Below, piece after piece: positions 53,156-61,892 of a DNA stretch of 64,000 bases; the stretch's first letter is position 1; the number at the start of each line of letters is the position of its first letter. The stretch comes from CAVQJU01 sp963755195 (GTDB taxonomy: Bacteria; Acidobacteriota; Vicinamibacteria; Vicinamibacterales; CAVVIG01). The stretch is taken from assembly GCA_963755195.1 (NCBI GenBank), contig CAVWIZ010000002.1, forward strand, positions 1,178,001 to 1,242,000, read 5' to 3'. The position numbers were made by a program, and so were the translations under genes. The notes below the pieces were generated by a model that saw only the letters and a program-made list of their open reading frames with translations, searched no databases and was not told the DNA's origin.

Positions 53156-54838
53156 TCAGAGTGCCCGCGCGTCGGTGACGATCTTCCCGCCGACGATGGT
53201 CAGGATCGACCGGATGTGCTTGATGTCCTCGTCGGGCACGGTGAAGTAGTCCCGGTCGAGCACGGCGATGTCCGCGTGGTTCCCCACCTCGATCGAGCCG
53301 AGGTCGTCCTCCTCGATGAACCACTTGTTGGCGGCGGTGGCGAGCCAGAGCGTCTCCGCACGCGTCAGCGTCTGCCCCTCGTTGATGAGGTCGCCCTTCA
53401 GGTTCCTGCCGGTGATCATCGTGTAGAAGTTGAGCCACGGGTTGATCACGGTGATGTCGCCGCCGTCGGAGTGGTAGCCGAGGTGAATGCCGTTGTCGAA
53501 CAGCATCCGGTAGGCAGGCCCGACGTTCGTGCCGGTGCGGAGCGGGCCCCACCCCACCAGCAGGCCGCCGCCCATCGCCTTGAAGCGATTGACCAGGTCG
53601 ACGTTCACCTGCGGCACGTGCGAGATCACCCAGCGCAGGTTCGTGATCGGGATCTGGGCGTGCACCATCTCGCGGCTCTCGACGAGACTCTGGAACGAGG
53701 CGAGGTTGAGCGTATGGTCCTCGCCGCGCCATCCGGCCGCGGCGATCGCCCGCAGCCCGTTGACGCCGCCGCCCGTGAACTCGCCGATGCCGCCGCTCCT
53801 GATCCAGTCGTTCCCGAAGAACGGAAACGAATTCCTGAGCCGCTGCGAGAGCGTCGGCAGCGTCGGGTCGGTTGGCGGGTCCTGGTGCAGGTAGTTGAAC
53901 CGGAGGCGCGCGGGCAGCCTCTTCTCGGCGTCGAGCGCCAGGAAGGGGTTGTGCATCGTGTAGGTGTTCTCGTTCGCCACGCCGCCGCTCGGCGCGTCCG
54001 AGTGAAACGCGCCGTTGTCGAGGTGCGTCGTGATGCCGAGGCCGGCGTAGTAGCTGAGCGCCTCGAACGAGTTGCGCTTTCTGGACTCCGGCGTCAGGAA
54101 TTGTTCGCGCAGCAGCCGGAGCGCGAGCGTCGCGCCGGTCGCGCCGCCGGCGATCGTGCCGTCGGCGGCGACGGTCACTCCCTTCGCCTCGAGCCACGCC
54201 TTGCCGAGGCTGTTCGTCCTGACGCCGCCCTGGGCGGCGTTGATGTAGACCGGCCGGTTGACGGCGTCGAGCTCGCTCAGGTTCGGCAGCCGCTGCTCGG
54301 GAAACTGCATCGACGCAATCGGTCCGATCGTCGTGATGAACTCGCCGGCCGGAATCGTCGGCGGCCTTCGACTGGTATCGCTTCACGACATCCGGCAGCG
54401 TGAACACATCCTCCAGCAGCACGTGCCGGCCGGGCCGGTTGCCTACCAGGACGATGTGGTCGTGCGCCTCGATCAGCCCGGGAATCACCGTGTGCCCCTT
54501 GAGGTCGATCATCCTGACTGCCGCGCGGCGCGGCGACGTTGTTGCCGACAGCAGTGAACCGGCCGTTCTGGATCAGCGCCTGCGAGACGACCCGCTTCGA
54601 GCCGTCCATCGTGTAGATCTTGCCGTTGACGAGCGCCACATCCTGGGGCACCGGTCCGCCAGGCGAGGCGGCAGCACCGCCCCTCGCCTGCGAACCGGCC
54701 GCCGCAAAGCCAGTGCCGGATCCAAGTCCGTGCCGACATCATCCCGACGGCGGTCCCGCCGATCAGGAATGTCCTTCGGGAGATCCCTTGGCGCACGCGG
54801 CTCCCACCCTCAGCCTGCGTCCGTTTTTCATTCGCCAT
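53156..54838 (-). CDS. Amidohydrolase family protein, Tat-exported, frame-shifted
   Basis: Three single-base insertions split a ~559-residue amidohydrolase (1683 minus 3 bases divides by three). Order: Tat signal (SRRTFLIGGTAVGMM); after a shift near 54730, VALVNGKIYTMDGSKRVVSQ; after a shift near 54535, MIDLKGHTVIPGLIEAHDHI with the HxH-type metal motif; after a shift near 54390, the rest (GITTHLDNGAFHSD; HLGYHSDGGDITVINPW; WFIEEDDLGSIEVGNHADIA). It resembles YtcJ-like exoenzyme amidohydrolases. Directly downstream of TRAP transporter genes. Substrate unknown. Confidence 0.77.
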
Positions 54839-54858
54839 GGGTGCACCTCATGCAGCGA

Positions 54859-56661
54859 CTACAAGCGTCCCCACCACTCGAGCAGTCCCGTCGTCAGCCA
54901 CGGTACGTACGTAATGACGAGCACGCCGACGCCGAGAATCGCCATGAACGGGAGCGTGGCGCGGCACACTTCGAGTACGGGACGCTTGAAGCGATACGAT
55001 GCGAGAAAGATGTTCAAACCGACGAGCGGCGTGAGAAACCCGAGCTCGAGGTTGGCGACGAAGATGATCCCGAGGTGCACCGGGTGGATGCCGTACGCCA
55101 TGCCAAGGGGCACGATCAACGGCACGACCACGACGATGGCGGCGAAGATTTCCATGAGCCAGCCGACGATCAGTAGAAACACGTTGAGGGCCAGTAGAAA
55201 CGCCAGCCGCGACTCGATGTGCGCGCGCACCCAGTCCACGAGCTTCGCGGGCAGTTGAACGCCGACCATGTAGTTCGTCAGGCCCACGGCCACGCCGAGG
55301 ATCACGAGCACACCGCCAATCACGACGACACACTCCACAAACACCCGCAGGAGATCGCGGCGCACGACAAGGTCGCGGTGGATGACTGCCTGAATGAGCA
55401 CCGCATAACACGCCGTCAGCGCCGCCGCCTCGACAGCCGTGGCGAGCCCGCTGAACATCGAGACGAGGACGACGGCCGGCATCGCCAGTTCCCACTTCGC
55501 GTCCCAAACCGCTGCACCGGCCTCGGCAGCCCGGAACGACCGCCGCGTCGTGCCGTGTATCGTGCCCTCGCGCACGCCCCACGCGGCCACCATCACCGTC
55601 AGCAGGACGCCCGGCAACAGGCCGCCGATGAACAGGTCTTCGATGGGAATCTGCGCAACGACGGCGTAGAGGATCAGCGGGAGCGACGGCGGGAGCAGCA
55701 GTCCAAGCGATCCCGACACGGTGAGCAGTCCCAGCGAAAAGCGGTCGCGGTAGCCTTCTTTGAGCAGCGCCGGAAAGAGCACCCCGCCGACCGCAAGAAT
55801 CGTCACGCCTGAGCCGCCCGTGAACGCCGTGAAGAACGTGCACAGCACGGCGCAGACGACCGCCGTGCCTCCGGGAATCCACCCGAACCACGCGCGGAAC
55901 ACGCGAAGCAGCCGCGTCGACGCCTGCCCTTCCGCGAGAACGAATCCGGCCAGCGTGAACAACGGAATGGCTGGCAGCGTGGGCGACACGCTCAGCGAAT
56001 ACGTTTCAATGAGCACGGTGGCCGGGGTCACCCCATCGCTCATGAACAACAGCACCGCCGCGCCGCCGAGAATGGCGAAGATCGGCGCGCCGAACACGGC
56101 GGCAGCCAGAACGATCAGCAAACCTGGCCACGCCGGCCGGCTCTCGAGCAGGCCCGGGTAGCGGACGAGTGCGAGTCCGATCGGGATCCCGGCCGCGGCC
56201 ACGAACCTCCCCCACCACGACGGATCGGCGCGCCACGCCAGTCGCAGCGCAATCAGCGCAAAGCCGACCGGGAGCGCCAGCTGCGCGACCCACGCGGGCA
56301 CGTTCGCCGCGATGATGGTGCCCGTCTCGCGTTCGGTGGTGACGAGCTGCACCGCGCCACACGCGAGGATCGTGGCCATGCAGGCCGCCACGGCCGCCGA
56401 AAACACCCCGGCAATCTGTCGCGGGCGGCCCTGAGGAACGACGGCCCCGGTGGCGAGGCAGAGGAGCTTCCCTTCGCGCGCGGCGATCGCCGCGCCGAGG
56501 AAACCGACCCACAGCGTCAGGTGTTGAACAAACGGACCGGATCCGGGGAGGCCGACACCAAAGAGGCGGCGCGCGAGGATCTCGGCCAGAGGCAAGACCA
56601 CCATCGCGGCGAGCGCCAGCGCGGCGACCCCGTCCTCGATCGTGGCGAGCAGCCGGTTCAC
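54859..56661 (-). CDS. TRAP transporter, fused small and large membrane subunits (DctQ-DctM)
   Basis: A 600-residue membrane protein. Residues 1-~150 are the DctQ-like four-helix subunit (LATIEDGVAALALAAMVVLP; FVQHLTLWVGFLGAAIAARE). The rest is the DctM permease (FTAFTGGSGVTILAVGGVLF; LLLPPSLPLILYAVVAQIPI; TNYMVGVQLPAKLVDWV; LELGFLTPLVGLNIFLASY). Fused QM subunits are common. GTG 56661 overlaps the DctP stop as GTGA, excluding the long Arg-rich upstream extension. Sodium-driven uptake of an organic acid or similar; the downstream amidohydrolase may act on the same compound. Confidence 0.9.
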   Translation of the reverse strand: MNRLLATIEDGVAALALAAMVVLPLAEILARRLFGVGLPGSGPFVQHLTLWVGFLGAAIAAREGKLLCLATGAVVPQGRPRQIAGVFSAAVAACMATILACGAVQLVTTERETGTIIAANVPAWVAQLALPVGFALIALRLAWRADPSWWGRFVAAAGIPIGLALVRYPGLLESRPAWPGLLIVLAAAVFGAPIFAILGGAAVLLFMSDGVTPATVLIETYSLSVSPTLPAIPLFTLAGFVLAEGQASTRLLRVFRAWFGWIPGGTAVVCAVLCTFFTAFTGGSGVTILAVGGVLFPALLKEGYRDRFSLGLLTVSGSLGLLLPPSLPLILYAVVAQIPIEDLFIGGLLPGVLLTVMVAAWGVREGTIHGTTRRSFRAAEAGAAVWDAKWELAMPAVVLVSMFSGLATAVEAAALTACYAVLIQAVIHRDLVVRRDLLRVFVECVVVIGGVLVILGVAVGLTNYMVGVQLPAKLVDWVRAHIESRLAFLLALNVFLLIVGWLMEIFAAIVVVVPLIVPLGMAYGIHPVHLGIIFVANLELGFLTPLVGLNIFLASYRFKRPVLEVCRATLPFMAILGVGVLVITYVPWLTTGLLEWWGRL

Positions 56662-57671
56662 TTCGCCGGGCCGGCCGGGTGCTGCTTGCGGTACGCGTCG
56701 CGTGCTTTGACGGCGAGGTCGAAGATGTCGGGCGGGACCATCTCGCCGCGCATGGTCTTGGCGAGACCGTCCATCTCTTTCCGCCACTCGGGGCCGGACG
56801 CCTCGGTGACGATGAGGCCACGCTTGACCATTTCGGTGACGGCCGCCGTGTCCTGCTTCGGCACGTCGTCCTGCAGGCGCTTCTGGACGGCCACTGCCGC
56901 GGCCCGCAGCTTCGGCCGATCGGCCTCCGGCACGGCGTTCCAGGCTTTGCGTGAGATCACCGTGGCGCCGATGACGGGCGCCAGGCCGATGTTCAGCATG
57001 TTCGGCGTCTGGCGGTACCACTGAAACAGCAACGCCGCGAGGGGGGTCGTCGGCACGCCTTCGACCATGCCCGTCGTCAGCCCGGTCATGATGTCGGTCA
57101 TGGCCATGGCGCGCGGTTCGAAACCGTTGGCCTTGAACCACTGCACCATGCGATCGTTGCCGGCTGACGTGTAGAGCTTGATCTTCTTGAGGTCGTCAAC
57201 CGTCCGCACCGGTTTCTTCGTGAACACCTGAGTCCAGCCGCCGTGTCCCCAGTTGAGCAGGACAAAGCCCTTGGATTCGACACGCTTGCTGATTTCCGGC
57301 GTCAGCTTGTCGGTGACCTCGTTCAGCTCGTCGTAGGACTCGAAGAAAAACGGCACGTCGAAGACGTTGAACGCGGCATCGATGGTGCCGAGGCCCACGA
57401 CGGTGAGCGAGGCCGCCTGCAGCGCATCCACCCGCATCTTCCTGAGCACCGTCGGCTCGTCGCCCTGCGAGCCGCCGCCGAAGACGGTCAACGCCACGCG
57501 TCCGCCCGTGGCCTGACTCCAGTCGGCCGCCATCTGTTTCAGGTTCTTGTCCCAGATCGAATTCTCGGGGACGACCGTGGCCAGTTTGATGGTCGTCTGT
57601 GCAGAGACCGCAGAGACACTGATCAGCAGGGCGGCAACGGCCGCCGTTGTCGCGACGATCGAACGCGTCAG
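56658..57671 (-). CDS. TRAP transporter substrate-binding protein (DctP)
   Basis: About 337 residues. The periplasmic binding protein has a signal peptide (SIVATTAAVAALLISVSAVSA), TIKLATVVPENSIWDKNLKQ, YDELNEVTDKLTP, and the family segment IKLYTSAGNDRMVQWFKANG with TGMVEGVPTTPLAALLF. No ATG, GTG or TTG lies in frame ahead of the signal peptide. The only codon in a sensible place is a CTG at 57671, overlapping the TGA of the SPOR gene as CTGA, parallel to GTGA overlaps nearby. Either CTG is used or the start region carries an error. Confidence 0.85.
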   Translation of the reverse strand: MTRSIVATTAAVAALLISVSAVSAQTTIKLATVVPENSIWDKNLKQMAADWSQATGGRVALTVFGGGSQGDEPTVLRKMRVDALQAASLTVVGLGTIDAAFNVFDVPFFFESYDELNEVTDKLTPEISKRVESKGFVLLNWGHGGWTQVFTKKPVRTVDDLKKIKLYTSAGNDRMVQWFKANGFEPRAMAMTDIMTGLTTGMVEGVPTTPLAALLFQWYRQTPNMLNIGLAPVIGATVISRKAWNAVPEADRPKLRAAAVAVQKRLQDDVPKQDTAAVTEMVKRGLIVTEASGPEWRKEMDGLAKTMRGEMVPPDIFDLAVKARDAYRKQHPAGPAK

Positions 57672-58381
57672 CGGGTAATCCAGGGCTTGAACTGTTCTTC
57701 TTTTTGCAGCTTCGACGCCACGGTCTCGGCCTCGCGCCGCGTTTTGAACTTGCCGACCCGGACACGGTACACGTTCGGCGTCCCGCCCGCGGGTGTGAGC
57801 ACATACGCGCCATAGCCCTTCGACACGAGACGCTTGGCGATGGTGTCGGCCTCTTGCGGCTCGCGAAGCGCCGCCACTTGAATCGCGTAACCGTCGCCGG
57901 CTGGGGCGCCAGGCGGCGCCGGCGCGGCGGCCGGCGCCGCGGTTGGAGACGCGGCCGGCTGAGACACCGCGGGTACCGCCGCCGCGGCTGGCCCGGGCGT
58001 GGCACGTGCAGCCCGTTTCGGGGCCTCGGCTGCGGGCGGTTCGGGCGCCGGCTTCAGCGCTTCAGGCTGATTCGGTTTCTCGAGGCGGTTGAAATAGCTG
58101 AGGTCGTCAACAGCCGGCGGCGGCGCCGCAGCGGTCGGATCCGCGCCAGCAGGAAGCGGAGTGGCAACAGGAGAAGGCGGAGGTGTCGCATCGGCAACCG
58201 TCACGACAGTACCAGCGTCGCCGGTCGAGGCCGCACGCTCGGCCTTGACGCCGCGGCCAAACATCACGCCTAACAGGAAAATGACCACCGACACCACCGT
58301 GGCGGCCATGAACAGAAACACCAACTGCTTGCCGTTCAGTTGGATCTCGTGGAAGCCGTCGTCGTGGATCTGGGTAGCCAA
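57668..58381 (-). CDS. SPOR-domain membrane protein
   Basis: 237 residues: a cytoplasmic start (FHEIQLNGKQLVFLF), one membrane helix (AATVVSVVIFLLGVMFG), a long Pro/Ala-rich periplasmic linker, and a C-terminal SPOR domain (YAIQVAALREPQEADTIAKR; YRVRVGKFKTRREAETVASK). SPOR domains bind denuded septal peptidoglycan; the layout resembles DedD/FtsN. The start is a TTG at 58381; no ATG is available. Its TGA overlaps the TRAP-binding-protein start, so a cell-division-type gene heads a transport operon. Confidence 0.85.
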   Translation of the reverse strand: MATQIHDDGFHEIQLNGKQLVFLFMAATVVSVVIFLLGVMFGRGVKAERAASTGDAGTVVTVADATPPPSPVATPLPAGADPTAAAPPPAVDDLSYFNRLEKPNQPEALKPAPEPPAAEAPKRAARATPGPAAAAVPAVSQPAASPTAAPAAAPAPPGAPAGDGYAIQVAALREPQEADTIAKRLVSKGYGAYVLTPAGGTPNVYRVRVGKFKTRREAETVASKLQKEEQFKPWITR

Positions 58382-58446
58382 ATTGGGGCAATTCTAGCAC
58401 GCACGCGGCAAGAGTACCAGCCCCACCGCCGGCCGGCCGCGGCGCG

Positions 58447-59034
58447 TCACGGCGCGTCGGTCGGGACGTCGGCAAACGCGGCGACCATCAGGCAGGCCGG
58501 CTTGCCTGTGCCGCGGCAGGACACGACTTCAACTCGCGCCGTCAAATTGAACAGCGCGTTCAGCCGCGTGAACGCCGACGCGTAGAACCCGCAGAGCGGC
58601 TGGGGTCCTGCCTCGCGCACGGTACAGAAGAGCGACCCGCGAAGGTCCATGGTGGCGCGTCCGCGCCGGAGGCGCGACACCAGACGGCTGCCGCGATAGC
58701 TGCTGTTGACCAGACGTCCCGCCAGACGCAGCAGCAGCCGGTTGCGCAGCCATGCCGGCGACGATTTGATTAACGTGCGCTCGAACGGCGCCATCGATTC
58801 CACCGTCCACTCGGCGGCGTACTCGCCCGCGCGGGCGGTGATCTTGTCGTAGGCGTCGCCCTCTTGACGCAGAAAACTCAAGACCGCGTAGAGAGGCGCG
58901 AGGCCGATGGTGCCATCCCGCAGCCCCTTGGCGTCCAACCAGCTCTCGTAGAAGCCGAGCCGGGTCGGCAACACCTCCGAGATACCCTGATGAAGGCTCG
59001 CGACGAGAACGCGCCCGATGCCGGCGTCACGCAT
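58447..59034 (-). CDS. Conserved hypothetical protein, possibly V4R/TIGR02265-like
   Basis: 195 residues from ATG 59034. It has no signal peptide or membrane helix. The helical middle (YAVLSFLRQEGDAYDKITAR; WTVESMAPFERTLIKSSPAW) and the C-terminal VVSCRGTGKPACLMVAAF, with two cysteines around a Gly/Thr turn, recall the small V4R/heme-NO-binding-like folds found in Myxococcota and Acidobacteria. This is a weak resemblance; I do not assign a function. Divergent from mobA with repeat F between them. Confidence 0.6.
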   Translation of the reverse strand: MRDAGIGRVLVASLHQGISEVLPTRLGFYESWLDAKGLRDGTIGLAPLYAVLSFLRQEGDAYDKITARAGEYAAEWTVESMAPFERTLIKSSPAWLRNRLLLRLAGRLVNSSYRGSRLVSRLRRGRATMDLRGSLFCTVREAGPQPLCGFYASAFTRLNALFNLTARVEVVSCRGTGKPACLMVAAFADVPTDAP

Positions 59035-59048
59035 AAGCGAGTAATATC

Positions 59049-59114
59049 GAACCCAGAACCGTGAACCGTGAACCCTGAACCACTTTGAACTTTGACCTTT
59101 GAACTTTGAACTTT
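59049..59114. repeat. Phrase repeat F (GAACC / TTTGAAC units)
   Basis: GAACCGTGAACCGTGAACCC followed by ACTTTGAACTTTGACCTTTG and further TTTGAAC units. Units run in one direction. The mobA TTG start lies in its last units. Confidence 0.85.
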
Positions 59115-59728
59115 CTTCGAGCGCTGCCATTTTGGCCGGCGGCCGGGCCACCCGCTTCGACGGGCACGATAAGAGTGCGCTCGTCGTTTCCGGGCGGACG
59201 ATACTCGACCGGCAAATCGCCGAATTGTCGCAAGTAACCTCTGACCTGCTGATCGTCGGCGGCGGTGTCCGCGCCGGCGTTCCCGAAGGCGTGCGACACG
59301 TGGCAGACCAAGTCCCCGGTTGCGGACCCCTCGGCGGGCTCCACGCCGCGCTCTCCGCAGCGCGCGGCGCCGCCGTCCTCATTGTTGCGTGCGATATGCC
59401 GTTCCTGTCGGCGCCGCTGCTCCGCCATCTCCTGACGCTCGCCGACGCCGCCGGCCCCCATGGCGCCGACACGGCCGACGTCGTCGTGCCGCGCACCGAT
59501 CGCGGGTATCATCCGATGTGTGCCGTGTACACGCGCGCGTGTCTCGATCCGATCGCACGCCGGCTCGCCGATGGGCGCCTCACGCTTGTCGCCCTGTTCG
59601 ACGATGTGCGGGTTCGCGTCGTGACTGCCGACGAGTTAGCCGCGTTCGGCGATCCAGACCGCCTCCTGGCCAACGTGAACACGCCGCTCGACTACCGGGC
59701 CATCGAGGCGAACGGAATCCAATCGTAG
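59099..59728 (+). CDS. mobA: Molybdenum cofactor guanylyltransferase
   Basis: 209 residues. AAILAGGRATRFDGHDKSAL is the GTP-binding loop of MobA, followed by GCGPLGGLHAAL, VACDMPFLSAPLLRHLL and LANVNTPLDY. It attaches GMP to molybdopterin. The conserved strand starts only ~10 codons from the first possible initiator, a TTG at 59099 which is part of repeat F; no ATG or GTG is available, so the repeat seems to provide the start. Related proteins of similar length include nucleotidyltransferases of other pathways, but the motif set favours MobA. Confidence 0.85.
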   Translation: MNFELSSSAAILAGGRATRFDGHDKSALVVSGRTILDRQIAELSQVTSDLLIVGGGVRAGVPEGVRHVADQVPGCGPLGGLHAALSAARGAAVLIVACDMPFLSAPLLRHLLTLADAAGPHGADTADVVVPRTDRGYHPMCAVYTRACLDPIARRLADGRLTLVALFDDVRVRVVTADELAAFGDPDRLLANVNTPLDYRAIEANGIQS

Positions 59729-59789
59729 CACGAGCGTTCCAACCATCATCGGACAAGCAGAGGCATCGCCCGCACCACGGCACCCGCTC

Positions 59790-61878
59790 ATGATTCTCAA
59801 CGTTCTTGCTCAGGTTCAGGACCAGGTGACCGCCGCCGTGAGGCGGCATTACGGTCTCGTCGAGGTCCCGCCGTTCGCGATCGAAGTGCCGCCCAACCGG
59901 GCCCTCGGCGACCTGGCCGTCACCGTCGCTTTTCAACTCGCCAAAGCGCTGAGGAAGGCGCCTCGGGCGATCGCGCAGGAACTGGTCGGTGTCATCGGCG
60001 CCATGCCGGGCATTGCGAAGGTCGAGGCCGCTCCGAACGGGTATCTGAACCTCTCGCTCGATCGGCGCGCGTTTCTCCTCGCCCGGCTGGGCGCCGGCGT
60101 GACGCCTCTTCGCGAGTCGGGCGCCAAGACGATCGTCGAGCACACGGCCATCAACCCCAACAAGGCCGCCCACATCGGCCACCTGCGAAACGCGACCCTG
60201 GGCGATACGCTCGCTCGCGTCCTGCGATTCAGGAACACCCCCGTTGAAGTGCAGAACTACATCGACGACCTCGGCGTGCAGGTCGCCGACATCATCGTCG
60301 GCTTCCGCGAGATCGAGCGGAAGAACCTCGGCGAGATCCGGCAGACTGCCGATGCCACCCGGTTTGACTATTACTGCTGGGACCTCTACTCGCGCGTCAC
60401 CGAGTGGTATGACGGCAATCAGGAACGGCTCGCCGCGCGCGCCGCGACGCTCCACGATCTCGAGGCCGGCGACAACGACGCCGCCGCGATCGGCGCCTTC
60501 ATCGCCGATCGCATCGTCCGCACGCATTTGAAGACGATGGCGCGGCTCAACGTCGGGTACGATCTGCTCACCTACGAGGGCGACATCCTGCGCTTGAAGT
60601 TCTGGGCGCACGCATTCGACATCCTGAAAGCCCAGGGCGCCGTGTTCCTGCAGACCGAGGGGAAGCTCGCCGGGTGCTGGGTGATGCGCATCGACGAGGG
60701 TCATGCGCCGCACGAGAGCAGCGAATCCATCGAGCCCACCGGCGAGTCAATCGAGCGCGGCGGCGAGTCAATCGAGCGCGGCGGCGAGTCAATCGAGCGC
60801 GCCGGCGAGTCAATCGAGCCGATCAAAGAAGAAGCCGAGAATCGCGAAAAGGTGATCGTGCGGTCGAACGGCGTCGTCACCTACGTCGGGAAAGACATCG
60901 CCAACCAGTTCTGGAAATTCGGACTGCTGGGCCGAGACTTCCGGTATCGCCTCTTCGGCACTCAAGCCGACGGACGTCCGCTGTGGGCCACGACGTCCGC
61001 CGAAACCGACCCGGCCGCTCCGCCGTTCGGCCACGCCAGGCACATCTACAATGTGATCGATTCCCGCCAGATGTACCTTCAGGCGCTTCTCAGCCAGGCA
61101 CTGCGCGTGCTCGGCCACCCGGAGGAAGCCGAACACTCGATTCACTTCTCCTACGAAATGGTCGCGCTTTCCCACGCGACCGCGCGGGAGCTCGGCTACG
61201 AGATCGCGCCCGGTAGCGAAGCCGCCAAGAAACCGTTCGTGGAGGTATCCGGCCGCAAAGGGCTCGGCGTCAAGATCGACGACCTGCTCGATCTTCTGAC
61301 CGAAAAGGCCAAGGCCGAGGTAGGCAAGCGGAACCCCGAGCTGCCACCGGACGAGCAGGCGCGCACCGCCATCCAGATTGCCGTGGCCGCCATCCGCTAT
61401 TTCATGCTCAAATTCTCGCGCGGCAAGCTCATCGTCTTCGACATCGAAGAAGCGATCAGCTTCGAGGGCGAAACCGGCCCCTACCTGCAGTATGCTGTCG
61501 TGCGAGCGAACAACATTTTCAACAGGCTGCAGGACCGTGAGGGCCTGTCGGCTGCGGGCATCGTTTCGGCCCTCGGGACGATACCGACTGACGAGCTCGA
61601 GGACAACGGCGAATCCAGCCTGTGGGCTGTGGTCTTCGAGGCCTCGCGGCTTGACGATGTCGTCGAGCAGGTGGTGCGGTCGCTTGAGTTTTCTGGGCTG
61701 GCCAGGTACCACGTTCGGCCTCGCGCAGATGTTCAACGCGTTCTACCACCGCTATCCGATTCTGAACGAGGAGCGAGCCGACCGGAAACACTGGCGGGCC
61801 GCCGGGGTTGCATACGTCAGGGACGAGCTGACGCGCGCGCTCGGTTTGATGGGCATCGACGTGCCGACCCGGATGTAG
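59790..61878 (+). CDS. argS: Arginyl-tRNA synthetase, with repeat insertion and C-terminal frameshift
   Basis: Class I synthetase of ~695 aa. The Add1 N-terminal domain (VEVPPFAIEVPPNRALGDLA) precedes the HIGH motif (NPNKAAHIGHLRNATLGD); EVQNYIDDLGVQVADIIVGF and DIANQFWKFGLLG follow. Residues ~312-346 are a 7-residue repeat insertion not typical of ArgS. Near the end, after SLEFSGLARY, one extra C (61709-61710) shifts the frame; the true C-terminus continues TFGLAQMFNAFYHRYPILNE and ends IDVPTRM at 61878. As given, translation would instead run into the next gene. ArgS is essential, so a sequence error is suspected. Confidence 0.88.
60723..60827. repeat. In-frame 21-bp tandem repeat inside argS (five units)
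   Basis: Five 21-bp units encoding ESIEPTG, then ESIERGG twice, ESIERAG and ESIEPIK. The middle units are identical (GAGTCAATCGAGCGCGGCGG plus C). The acidic, flexible loop lies between VMRIDEG and EEAENREKVIVRSNG, a surface loop in ArgS. Confidence 0.9.
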
Positions 61879-61892
61879 AGCGAGAAGACTGT

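Noticed and set aside
49516..54740. Programmed +1 frameshifting as the explanation for the interrupted peptidase and amidohydrolase genes
   Set aside because: Eleven sites in one gene without a common slippery codon, stop codon or stimulatory sequence is not plausible; systematic sequence error is simpler.
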